This document shows, piece after piece, positions 40,991 through 49,586 of a stretch of 64,000 nt of DNA. The position numbers and the translations under genes are program-made. Every line of letters begins with the position of its first letter. The first letter of the stretch is position 1. Source of the stretch: C7867-002 sp038211765 (lineage in GTDB: Bacteria; Patescibacteriota; Minisyncoccia; Phycocordibacterales; PALSA-1337); contig JBBQVG010000001.1 of NCBI GenBank assembly GCA_038211765.1, positions 1-64,000 on the forward strand, read 5' to 3'. Under the pieces are notes generated by a model, which searched no databases, was not told where the DNA came from, and saw nothing but the letters and a program-made list of their open reading frames with translations.

Positions 40991-42775
40991 ATGGACAAAT
41001 ACATTACACGCGCCGCAGTCATGGAGGTTCTCCGTGAATACTGGAAGCAATACAAAATTCACCCCTGGTACAGCCTTATAGCTTTTTTACTTCCTGCTAT
41101 CGGGAGCATTTTTGTATCGTATATTCCACCTCTCATCATTGCTCGGATGGTCAACATCTTTAGTGCGCAAGGGTCGATATCCTACGATAATGTAAGTTGG
41201 TATATAGTGGTCTTTGGGGTCTCGTGGCTGATCGGAGAGATGCTTTGGCGTATCGGCATGCATTACCTCATCCGGCTTGAAACCGATGGTCTTGCACGTT
41301 TAGGGAAATTGGCATACAAGCGTCTTTCTGAGCGTGATTATGATTTTTATAGTAATAACTTTGTGGGTACTTTGACCAACAAAGGCACCGCCTTTTCTCG
41401 TGGATTCGAAGGTTTTAGCGATACATTGAGCTTCAATATCTTTAGTAATGTATTCCCGCTCATCTTTGCCACTATTGTTTTGTGGCATTACTCTTCGATA
41501 CTAGCTCTACTCCTACTTGCGTGTATTGTCATCGTCTTATTGTTGACGTTGCCCATCATCAGACGACGCTCAAAGATGGTTGCAGCACGGCATGATGCCG
41601 GTAGCAAGATGTCCGGGAGACTTTCTGATTCACTGACAAATATTTTAGCTATCAAATCATTTGCCAATGAAAGTCTCGAATACAAAAGCTTTGGACTATA
41701 TGTAGACGATTATGCAGTAAAGTTCAAACAAGCTTCGGATTATCAAAATCTACGCTTTGATATGGTGGTCTCGCCCTTGTTCGTCATCACCAATGTGATC
41801 GGACTTGTTGCGGCTGTACTTTTGGGTCAGAAGTTGGGGCTAGCCGTAGGAACCATGATCGTGGTGTTCTCGTATTTTTCTCAGGTCACCAGAATATTTT
41901 TTGATTTCAACCGTATCTATAGGGGCATAGAAAGCTCTATCAGTGCTGCTGCAGAGTTCACACAACTTCTACTTGATCCGCCGGCAGTTGCGGATATTCA
42001 GGGAGCGCAAACATTGAAAGTCTCTCAAGCAGAAATACAATTTAAGACTGTTGATTTTGGTTATGATACCCAGCACGGAGAACGTCAGAAGTTTCTCGAT
42101 ACATTTGACCTCAAGATCAATCCACATGAACGGGTAGGTCTGGTTGGTCCAAGCGGAGGAGGTAAGACGACACTCACCAAACTTCTTTTGCGCTTTATTG
42201 ATCTACAGTCGGGCGCGATCACTATCGATGGTCAGGATATCAGCAAAGTCACTCAGCTCTCACTCCGAAAGCATCTTTCGTACGTTCCTCAGGAGCCACT
42301 CCTGTTCCATCGAAGCCTTTTCGAAAATATCGCCTACGGCAGAGAAAACGCTACTCATGAAGAAGTCGTCGAGGCTGCAAGGCTTGCTCGTGCACATGAA
42401 TTTATCGAGAAACTCCCCCAAGGATACAAGACGCTAGTAGGGGAACGTGGTATCAAACTTTCTGGTGGTCAGCGCCAGCGTGTGGCTATAGCTCGGGCCA
42501 TCCTCAAAAATGCTCCTATCCTGATCTTGGATGAGGCCACCAGCTCACTCGATTCCGAATCCGAAAAATATATTCAGGAGGGCCTATGGGAATTGATGAA
42601 GGATAAAACTGCGCTGGTGATCGCTCATCGTCTTTCAACGATCAAGCACCTCGATCGTATCATTGTGTTGGCTGAGGGAAAAATTGTCCAAGATGGCACG
42701 CATGATGAGCTGATCAAGAAACCCGGGCTGTACGCTACGCTCTGGAGTCATCAGTCTGGAGAGTTTTTGGGATAA
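40991..42775 (+). CDS. ABC exporter (fused membrane and ATPase domains)
   Basis: 594 residues. Six membrane segments fill residues 1-320. The nucleotide-binding domain has Walker A GPSGGGKTT near 385, signature LSGGQRQR near 488, Walker B ILILDEATSSLD and H-loop IAHRLST. It is a half-transporter of the MsbA/LmrA/HlyB type, acting as a homodimer. Substrate unknown; lipid, peptide or drug export are all possible. It precedes two envelope-protein genes. Confidence 0.95.
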   Translation: MDKYITRAAVMEVLREYWKQYKIHPWYSLIAFLLPAIGSIFVSYIPPLIIARMVNIFSAQGSISYDNVSWYIVVFGVSWLIGEMLWRIGMHYLIRLETDGLARLGKLAYKRLSERDYDFYSNNFVGTLTNKGTAFSRGFEGFSDTLSFNIFSNVFPLIFATIVLWHYSSILALLLLACIVIVLLLTLPIIRRRSKMVAARHDAGSKMSGRLSDSLTNILAIKSFANESLEYKSFGLYVDDYAVKFKQASDYQNLRFDMVVSPLFVITNVIGLVAAVLLGQKLGLAVGTMIVVFSYFSQVTRIFFDFNRIYRGIESSISAAAEFTQLLLDPPAVADIQGAQTLKVSQAEIQFKTVDFGYDTQHGERQKFLDTFDLKINPHERVGLVGPSGGGKTTLTKLLLRFIDLQSGAITIDGQDISKVTQLSLRKHLSYVPQEPLLFHRSLFENIAYGRENATHEEVVEAARLARAHEFIEKLPQGYKTLVGERGIKLSGGQRQRVAIARAILKNAPILILDEATSSLDSESEKYIQEGLWELMKDKTALVIAHRLSTIKHLDRIIVLAEGKIVQDGTHDELIKKPGLYATLWSHQSGEFLG

Positions 42776-42861
42776 GCACGTCGAGACCGTGTGTGCACTG
42801 TATGATATACTTATGACAAGTTTGGCTATGGCGCACTTTTATTCGATCACATAACATCACA

Positions 42862-43964
42862 ATGAAGACTCTACGGAAAATCTTTGTCGTAACTCTCATT
42901 TTTGTACCAGCGATTTCGTTTGCGGCATTCGATGACGTCACCCTTACAACCGATGCTGTCATTTCTGTGGGTGGGTATACCTTGAATGTGAGCGGCTCGA
43001 GTGCCGTCATCGAGTCACTCACTGTCAACGCAAATGATTTTACCGTCACTCTTGCATCGGGCTCATCAGCGACTATAAGTTCGCCAACATTCCAGCAACT
43101 TTCATCAGATATCTCATCTGATGTTACTAGTAACACCTGTACAGCATCGGCATCGACCATAGTCTTGTCGTATTCTGGAGCGGGTACAACTACCAACATC
43201 ATCACACCTTCGGCCACTGTTTGCAGTAACCCCACCCCTAGTCCATCGACGAGTTCTGGCTCGAGCGGTAGTAGTAGTGGTGGAGGGGGAGGAGGTTATA
43301 TTCCACCAGTAGTCGCCACAGCAACAACAACCGCAACAACAACTGCTCCTATTGTACCTGGTTGCCCCAAAGGCTTTGTATGCGCTTTGCGGCCGGTGAC
43401 TGTGGGGACAGTTGGACCAAGATTCCTCAAGGACCTTTCGGCAGGTATGACTCTTGCAGATGTGAGAATGCTCCAAAAATTCCTCAATACTCACGGCTTT
43501 ATAATTTCAACATCTGGTCCAGGTTCTCTCGGTAATGAGACTGACTACTTTGGTCCAGGTACCAAAGCTGCGGTCATCAAACTACAAAAATCTCGCGGAC
43601 TGTCTGCTTCTGGATACGTCGGACCTTCGACCTTGGCAGTTCTGAATAGTTGGGATACCCCGTTAGTAGGTGCCGCTCCAGTAGCCTCTGTTCCACTTGT
43701 TCCTGCTACCACACCTTCTTCTAATGCTTCATTTACTCGTGCCTATCTCTCGGTGCCGTTGGTGTAGATGTTCGTTTGTTGCAAGTATACTTGAACACGC
43801 ATGGATATGTCGTCGCCACCAGTGGTCCGGGTTCACATGGAAATGAGACAACAACATTTGGTCCTGCTACAAAGGCGGCATTGATCAAGTTCCAGATCGC
43901 CAAGGGCATTGTTCCTGCTGTTGGGTATTTTGGTCCAAAGACGAGAGCATCTGCAGTGCAATAA
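42862..43964 (+). pseudogene. Secreted protein with two peptidoglycan-binding domains, frameshifted
   Basis: The first frame (42862-43767, 301 residues) has a signal peptide (about 1-21), a beta-rich region, a Ser/Gly linker, Thr/Ala repeats and one PG_binding_1 domain (DLSAGMTLADVRMLQKFLNT ... KAAVIKLQKSRGL). It stops at TAG 43765. A second domain (LSLGAVGVDVRLLQVYLNTH ... KAALIKFQIAKGI) follows at once in another frame up to 43964. Restoring one base near 43742 (codon GNC instead of GC) would give RDLSLG and join them. It is a recent mutation, a sequencing error or a programmed shift. Confidence 0.8.
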
Positions 43965-44011
43965 AATCGGGCAATGAAAATATAAATTAATCACATACTA
44001 CGTATACAAAT

Positions 44012-45520
44012 ATGAAAAATATCAGAACAATCACTAACATGTTTCGCACAGGGCGAATATTGCCAGTCGCCGTCTTTGCACTAGCTGTTGTCCTGGTAGG
44101 AGGGGTAGTATCTGCCGCGACTACTATTAGTACTGATATAACTACAGGAGGTGTCGTCACTTCGACTGGAGCAGGAAACTCGAGTTTTCTCGGGAGTTTG
44201 GGGATTGGGACTACTTCACCTTGGGCGTTGTTCGCGATTAACCCAAATGGTATCACTGGCCCAGCTTTTGCTATAGGGTCTTCGACATTTACAAACTTTG
44301 TAGTAACCAACGCGGGAAGAGTAGGGATTGGTACAGCTGCACCTGTTTATTTTATTCAAGCTACAGGCCCTCAACCTGCATCAGTAGGAACAACTCCAGG
44401 AACTACCGCTATAACTGTGGGAGCCATCAACTTAACATCTTCAATTGGTGGGGATACAACTATTGCAACTACTGGAACTGGAGGAATTGGTGGGGGGATG
44501 GTATTAACAGCTGGTGCAGGTGGAGTGGCAAATAGTGCGCTGACATTAGGAACTGGTGGGACTGGAGGTACTCTTACAATATCAGCAGGAGCTGGCGGCT
44601 CGCCCGCTATTTCAGGTGGAACAACATCCCGTGCTGGAGTTGGCGGCACACTCACATTAAGTGCAGGAGCGGCAGGTGTAGGGACGCTTGCTTCAAGTAT
44701 ACGAGGAAATACAGGGGGTTCTGTTAATATTAGTGCAACTAATGGTTCAGACTCATCTGGTGTGTCGGCATCTCTTGCAGGAGGTAATGGCGGCTCTACG
44801 AACATAGTATCAGGTGGTGGTGGCCATTCTAACCAAGCAAGAGGAGGGAACTCTGGAAATATCTCAATTGCGGGGGGACTGGGAGGGAACGCCACTGGAG
44901 CCGCTGGTAATGGTGGAATTGGGGCTGGTATCACTATATCGTCAGGGACGGGTGGTACGTCCGCATCTGCTATTGGAGGAAATGCTGGAGGTGTATATAT
45001 CATTGGAGGCGGCGGCAGTAGTGGGGTTAGTGGAGGGGTAGGGGGGTCGTTTGTTATCTCTTCAGGGGGTGGAGGGAATGGAACCACGGGAAATGGTGGA
45101 GTTGGCGGATTCGTGGACTTTACTGCCGGTAACGGTGGAAATTCTTCTGCTGGAGGAAATGGTGGAACAGCGGGTTATCTTTCATTCACTGCAGGTAGCG
45201 CAGGTACAGGTGGTACTCGTCCTGCAGGAGGAAGTATATATTTCTTACCAGGCACAGGCTTGACCGATGGTGTAGTGGTACTTGGTTGTAATATTACTGG
45301 TACCTGCCGCGGCAATGTCGGCATCGGCACCACCACGCCTACTACTTCTCTGCAGGTAGCTACATCTACAGCAAACGCAACAACTTCTATTGAGTTCGGT
45401 AAGGCAAACCAGAATAAGGGGTCGTGTTTGGTTCTCTATGATTCTGCAGGAACGGCTGTATATGCCTACGTCGCGGCTGGTGCATCAACATTTAGTTTAT
45501 CGGCGGTTTCGTGTAAGTAG
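44012..45520 (+). CDS. Gly/Ser/Thr-rich fibre-like surface protein
   Basis: 502 residues. N-terminal signal or anchor (about 15-36, ILPVAVFALAVVLVGGVVSA). Three copies of a tail-fibre-like motif appear: LGIGTTSPWALF, VGIGTAAPVYFI and VGIGTTTPTTSLQV. Between the second and third lie ~270 residues of Gly-rich repeats, GG(N/T)GG- and S/T-ISxGxGG-type, suggestive of a beta-solenoid or polyglycine-helix fibre. The C-terminal ~55 residues (TTSIEFGKANQNKGSCLVLY) form a small globular cap. It is likely an adhesive surface fibre (inference). Confidence 0.75.
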   Translation: MKNIRTITNMFRTGRILPVAVFALAVVLVGGVVSAATTISTDITTGGVVTSTGAGNSSFLGSLGIGTTSPWALFAINPNGITGPAFAIGSSTFTNFVVTNAGRVGIGTAAPVYFIQATGPQPASVGTTPGTTAITVGAINLTSSIGGDTTIATTGTGGIGGGMVLTAGAGGVANSALTLGTGGTGGTLTISAGAGGSPAISGGTTSRAGVGGTLTLSAGAAGVGTLASSIRGNTGGSVNISATNGSDSSGVSASLAGGNGGSTNIVSGGGGHSNQARGGNSGNISIAGGLGGNATGAAGNGGIGAGITISSGTGGTSASAIGGNAGGVYIIGGGGSSGVSGGVGGSFVISSGGGGNGTTGNGGVGGFVDFTAGNGGNSSAGGNGGTAGYLSFTAGSAGTGGTRPAGGSIYFLPGTGLTDGVVVLGCNITGTCRGNVGIGTTTPTTSLQVATSTANATTSIEFGKANQNKGSCLVLYDSAGTAVYAYVAAGASTFSLSAVSCK

Positions 45521-45558
45521 AATTACGGAGGCGCCGTGATGTGTTAATATAACTCATT

Positions 45559-46752
45559 ATGGCAGCAGATAAAGCACACATAGAAGAACTCTTTGCTCGC
45601 GGCACTGTCGTGGAGGTTTTTCCATCCAAGGAAGAGTTGGTCAAGAAGCTACTTTCGGGTGAAAAGATACGCGTATACATCGGCATGGATCCGACATCGA
45701 CGGCACTTCACCTCGGTCATGCAAAAAATCTTATTTTTCTAGAGGAGTTGCGCCAGCTTGGGCACGAAGTGATAGTACTTTTTGGTGACTTTACCGGACA
45801 GATCGGCGATCCAGGAGGAAAGAGCGCTGCGCGCAAACAGCTTACAGCAGAAGAGGTCAAACACAATCTTTCTGGCTGGCTAAAACAGGTGGAGCCACTT
45901 CTAGACTTCGATGACAAGAAAAATCCGGCGTTGGTCAAATACAATTCTGAGTGGCTTTCCAAACTTTCTTTTTCGGATGTGGCCAACCTCGCCACAAACT
46001 TCACCGTTCAGCAGATGCTCGAACGTGACATGTTCGCAAAGCGTATCAAGGAAAATGCGCCTATTTATTTGCACGAGTTTCTCTATCCACTGATGCAAGG
46101 TTACGACAGTGTGGCTATGGATGTTGACGCAGAGCTCTGTGGTACCGATCAGATATTCAATGCACTCGCCGGCCGCACTCTCCTCAAACGCATCAAGAAT
46201 AAGGATAAGTTTGTGATCGCCCTCAACCTGATCGCTAACCCCAAAACAGGAGAGCTGATGTCCAAGTCAAATGGTACCGGCGTTTTTGTAGACCAGTCTC
46301 CTACGCAACTATATGGCGCCATCATGGCTTTGCCGGATCCGATGATCGAGCCACTCTTTTTGAATGTTACTCGCATTCCACTTTCCGAGAAAGATTCCAT
46401 TATGGCTGAGGGTCCACGCAAAGCAAAAGCTCGTATCGCCCTCGATATAGTGCAGAGATTTCATGGCGAAAAAGAAGCAGCAGCAGCCGAAAAAACTTGG
46501 GAAGAGACTTTCTCGAAAGGAGGCGTGCCAGAAGATATGTTGGAAGTTTCGTTTGGGACGGGCGATTCTCTGGCCGAGGTTCTCATCAAAGCCGGAGTTA
46601 TTCCATCGAAAACTGAGTGGCGCAGACTTATAGATGGTGGGGCCGTTCGAGATGAGCAAGATGAAAAGATCAGTGATGCAAATTTTGCTCCATCGAAAAC
46701 CATCATTCTCAAGATAGGGAAGAGAAGGTTCGTGAAGGTTGTTGTTTCTTGA
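45559..46752 (+). CDS. tyrS: Tyrosyl-tRNA synthetase
   Basis: 397 residues. HIGH-type motif HLGHAKNL near 54, KMSKS-type motif LMSKSNG near 235, and the Tyr/Asp pocket in QGYDSVAMDVDAELCGTDQ. The C-terminal S4-like RNA-binding domain is at about 330-395 (LAEVLIKAGVIPSKTEWRRL). Charges tRNA-Tyr. TAATAT at 45545-45550 lies 8 bp before the ATG with TTACGG at 16 bp, so the leader is very short. Confidence 0.96.
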   Translation: MAADKAHIEELFARGTVVEVFPSKEELVKKLLSGEKIRVYIGMDPTSTALHLGHAKNLIFLEELRQLGHEVIVLFGDFTGQIGDPGGKSAARKQLTAEEVKHNLSGWLKQVEPLLDFDDKKNPALVKYNSEWLSKLSFSDVANLATNFTVQQMLERDMFAKRIKENAPIYLHEFLYPLMQGYDSVAMDVDAELCGTDQIFNALAGRTLLKRIKNKDKFVIALNLIANPKTGELMSKSNGTGVFVDQSPTQLYGAIMALPDPMIEPLFLNVTRIPLSEKDSIMAEGPRKAKARIALDIVQRFHGEKEAAAAEKTWEETFSKGGVPEDMLEVSFGTGDSLAEVLIKAGVIPSKTEWRRLIDGGAVRDEQDEKISDANFAPSKTIILKIGKRRFVKVVVS

Positions 46753-46789
46753 TAGTTTTTTCTTCGGACGAGATAGATGTGTCCGATGA

Positions 46790-46815
46790 AGGCACTTTAG
46801 TTAACTAAAGTGCCT
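46790..46815. terminator. 26-bp perfect palindrome between tyrS and comF
   Basis: AGGCACTTTAG-TTAA-CTAAAGTGCCT. It lies between convergent genes and probably terminates both, although the T-run is poor. A C8 run follows at about 46832-46839. Confidence 0.6.
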
Positions 46816-46847
46816 GAATTCGACTTAGCTGACCCCCCCCTATATAA

Positions 46848-47585
46848 CTAATGAGCAAGTGAAAGACCCAGAACATTCGCGAAGCCCTCTTTTTTGAACG
46901 TCTCCATAGCCTCTTTGATAGTGCTTCCAGTCGTGATGACATCGTCGACAATAATTATGTTAATAATTACGTTGAGCTTCTGCATGCCCAAAATTTCGCC
47001 GTCGGTTTTTCCAGCACCATTTTTTCCTGTACCTGTCTTTTCGCTACCGGTTTTTCCAGCACCAGTCTTTTCGTTATAAGTTTTATCGTGGAGCGAAAAT
47101 ATCCCCCTTGCACTTTCGAGACGATCCACCCTTCCTTTGAGTGTTTGCCTGGAAGAGTGTTGCGTGCGGATCAGAAGATCGTTTTGAATAATGAAATGGC
47201 CATCAACATCTAGTCGCCTTATTTCTTCTACTAGCAACTCGCACTGGTTGTAGCCTCTTTCCCGGCGACGCTTGGAAGTGATCGGGATAGGAATAACCAT
47301 CGAACCCACAGGTAGTCCCATGGTCAACAGCCTCTGATACAGCGCATATCCACCTAGTCCGACTGCATGTTTTGATTTCTTATATTTGATATTCCACACC
47401 AGCTTGGCTACTCGCTCATCTTTGTAAGCAAATACTGAGGTGGCATCCGAGATAGGTACTTTTGGAGCTCTAGGCAAAACCACATACGCTTGTTCTGGAG
47501 TGTAAGTAGAAAGCACCTGTTCCGCTGGAGAAAGGGGAAAGAGTGCATCAAGAATGGTCGAATAAATCGTCTTTAGTATCCACAT
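46848..47585 (-). CDS. comF: ComF-like phosphoribosyltransferase with repetitive insert
   Basis: 245 residues. The PRPP loop IIIVDDVITTGST near 210, SKRRRERGYNQCELL near 105 and HSSRQTLKGRVDRLES near 140 mark ComF. The N-terminal zinc finger of classical ComF is absent. Residues about 170-196 are a low-complexity insert of EKTG/GKTG-like units encoded by a 45-bp near-repeat (about 46999-47077), placed between two structural elements. ComF is needed for DNA uptake in competence; it lies next to the pilus locus. Confidence 0.9.
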   Translation of the reverse strand: MWILKTIYSTILDALFPLSPAEQVLSTYTPEQAYVVLPRAPKVPISDATSVFAYKDERVAKLVWNIKYKKSKHAVGLGGYALYQRLLTMGLPVGSMVIPIPITSKRRRERGYNQCELLVEEIRRLDVDGHFIIQNDLLIRTQHSSRQTLKGRVDRLESARGIFSLHDKTYNEKTGAGKTGSEKTGTGKNGAGKTDGEILGMQKLNVIINIIIVDDVITTGSTIKEAMETFKKEGFANVLGLSLAH

Positions 47586-47607
47586 AGTGATGATTATAGC
47601 TTGTCTT

Positions 47608-47640
47608 GGCCTTCCATAAACCCTCGCTCGACGCTATATT
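47608..47640 (+). promoter_or_regulatory. Upstream copy of a duplicated promoter
   Basis: 33 bp matching 47683-47715 except for two bases. Here the -10 reads TATATT (47635-47640) with TCCATA at 16 bp. Confidence 0.6.
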
Positions 47641-47682
47641 TGCTCTGCCCATATATCGTCTTCGCTCGGGTTATATGAAAGT

Positions 47683-47715
47683 GGCCTTTCATAAACCCTC
47701 GCTCGACGCTATAAT
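47683..47715 (+). promoter_or_regulatory. Downstream copy: promoter of pilM
   Basis: TTCATA (47688-47693), 16-bp spacer, TATAAT (47710-47715). The pilM start at 47726 lies 10 bp downstream. Confidence 0.65.
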
Positions 47716-47725
47716 AAACCCTATC

Positions 47726-48832
47726 ATGGCCATTTCCTCTCTGCTGTCCTCATTTTTCAAAAAAGAAACAAGTGTTCTCGGCGTTGATATCGGCTCATCG
47801 GCCATCAAAGTCGTCCAAGTTAGAAAGAAACACGGTAAGGCCGTGTTGGAAACCTACGGAGAATTGGCGCTCGGGCCTTATGCGGGTATAGAGGTGGGAC
47901 GTGCCGCAAATCTTCCTCCGGAAAAGATCATCGAAGCCGTGCGTGATATTCTGCGTGAAGCAAAGACAACCACGACATCATGCGGTGCGGCACTACCTCT
48001 GTCTTCGAGTCTTATTACATTTATCAATATCCCGCCTGTGCCTGAAAAACAGATAAAGGATGTCATCGCCATCGAAGCGCGCAAATATATTCCAGTTCCT
48101 TTGAGTGAAGTACTTCTGGACTGGTCCATCATCCCCAAAGAAGAAAGTTTTGTCACAGATGAGAAAGCAGAGACTGCCCAAAAGCAATCCAACGAAGTCT
48201 TGATTGTGGCTATTCATAATGAGTTCATCAGTACATACCAACGCATCATGACCGGTAGTGGTCTCCAGCCGAGCTTCTACGAGATCGAGATTTTCAGCTC
48301 CATACGCGCCGTTGTCGACCAAGGTATGGGCACGACCATGATCATCGATATGGGTGCACGTGCTACAAAACTATATATCGTCGAGCGAGGGATTCTCCGG
48401 GCATCTCATATCATCAATAAAGGAAGTCAGGACATCACCCTGGCTTTGTCGAAGGCACTTGCGATCAGCGTGGGTGAAGCGGAGAACCTCAAGCGTGTGC
48501 ACGGACTAAAGGGCGGAGCAGAATACAAGGAGCTCACAGAGATCATCACCGTCAATCTGGATTATGTTTTTTATGAAGCCAACAGCACCCTCCTTGCATA
48601 CCAAAAGAAATTTGCCAAAAATATAAACAAGGTCATTTTGACTGGTGGGGGAGTCCTCCTGAAAGGATTTACAGAATTGGCGAAGATCAGCTTCCAAACC
48701 GACGTTATCTACGCCAACCCTTTTTCGAAGCTCGAAACCCCAGCATTCCTCGCCCAAGAGTTCGCCCAAGCTGGTCCAGAATTCGCCGTCGCTATCGGGG
48801 CGGCATTGCGCCGTCTTTCTGAGGTAGAGTAG
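47726..48832 (+). CDS. pilM: Type IV pilus assembly protein PilM
   Basis: 368 residues from ATG 47726 (MAISSLLSSFFKKETSVLGV); the frame is open upstream through the duplicated promoter, but that part encodes a repeat. Actin-like fold: VLGVDIGSSAIKVVQVRKKH, IDMGARATKLYIVERG and ILTGGGVLLKGFTELA are the nucleotide-binding segments. PilM sits under the inner membrane and binds the PilN tail. The rest of its operon starts 2.5 kb further because a minus-strand gene pair is inserted. Confidence 0.95.
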   Translation: MAISSLLSSFFKKETSVLGVDIGSSAIKVVQVRKKHGKAVLETYGELALGPYAGIEVGRAANLPPEKIIEAVRDILREAKTTTTSCGAALPLSSSLITFINIPPVPEKQIKDVIAIEARKYIPVPLSEVLLDWSIIPKEESFVTDEKAETAQKQSNEVLIVAIHNEFISTYQRIMTGSGLQPSFYEIEIFSSIRAVVDQGMGTTMIIDMGARATKLYIVERGILRASHIINKGSQDITLALSKALAISVGEAENLKRVHGLKGGAEYKELTEIITVNLDYVFYEANSTLLAYQKKFAKNINKVILTGGGVLLKGFTELAKISFQTDVIYANPFSKLETPAFLAQEFAQAGPEFAVAIGAALRRLSEVE

Positions 48833-48878
48833 TAAAACCTAGCAAAGCAGAATTCCTTGTGGAAGCTGTCATATAAAG

Positions 48879-49586
48879 TTAAATTATTTCGTCCTCAAAC
48901 CAAGGTTTTACACTAGTACCTTTCTTTGTTGAGTACATATAAGAGATCGGTAGGGTCTTTGGAAAGATTTCATTGAGTTCACTACCATTAAAAGTCAGAA
49001 AGATACAGCCTTGATACTTTTCATCTATTTTCTGTCGCTCTAATTGATTTTGTAAATAATATAGCTTTGCAGCAACAGAGTAATCATTTGAAGAAGTGTA
49101 GTGTTTGTGTGCAGAGTTAAGGAGAATTTCAAATAGACCTTTTTCAATGTCCACTGATTTAACAAGTGGCATGAGCCGGTCATTATCGTAAGTCACAAGT
49201 TCACTCAGATACGTCGTCTTAAATTCATGACTCTTAGCAAGATTACTTACAGAATCAAAATATATCTTTGTACTCTCTTTGGAATGACCATTCAGTTTCG
49301 CATGAGTATCAGTAAGTAAAATCAATAGCTCAGTTCCAGGTAAGTGTACAGTTCGAATGCGATCAAAAAACTCCTGCAGGAAATTGAATGTTTGCTTTTC
49401 AGGCTCACCAGCATTGTTTTTGTTTCCCTTACCCCAATAGGTAACGAACTTTATAGGTTTATAATTATCAACTGCGGACTGGACGACTTCCTTCATTTTT
49501 TCGTAGTTAAGAGGCTGTTCTCTTTTGAACTTCCATGTGTCAAAACTGCTTATTATTTCCTCTGTGAGAGTTTCATTATTTGACAT
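48879..49586 (-). CDS. Unknown partner of the asparagine synthase
   Basis: 235 residues, soluble. FKREQPLNYEKMKEVVQSAV, KPIKFVTYWGKGNKNN, and the acidic VHLPGTELLILLTDTHAKLN are the most conserved-looking stretches. The last two recall, weakly, the sugar-free core of isonitrile-synthase-type (DIT1/PvcA) enzymes, which I would not assert. It overlaps asnB by 11 bp on the same strand, so the two proteins probably act in one pathway, for instance making or modifying an amide metabolite (inference). AT-rich. Confidence 0.6.
   Translation of the reverse strand: MSNNETLTEEIISSFDTWKFKREQPLNYEKMKEVVQSAVDNYKPIKFVTYWGKGNKNNAGEPEKQTFNFLQEFFDRIRTVHLPGTELLILLTDTHAKLNGHSKESTKIYFDSVSNLAKSHEFKTTYLSELVTYDNDRLMPLVKSVDIEKGLFEILLNSAHKHYTSSNDYSVAAKLYYLQNQLERQKIDEKYQGCIFLTFNGSELNEIFPKTLPISYMYSTKKGTSVKPWFEDEII

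Noticed and set aside
44371..45087. 238-codon Pro-rich minus-strand frame
   Set aside because: Mirror of the Gly-rich repeats of the fibre gene (GGN codons read as CCN on the other strand).
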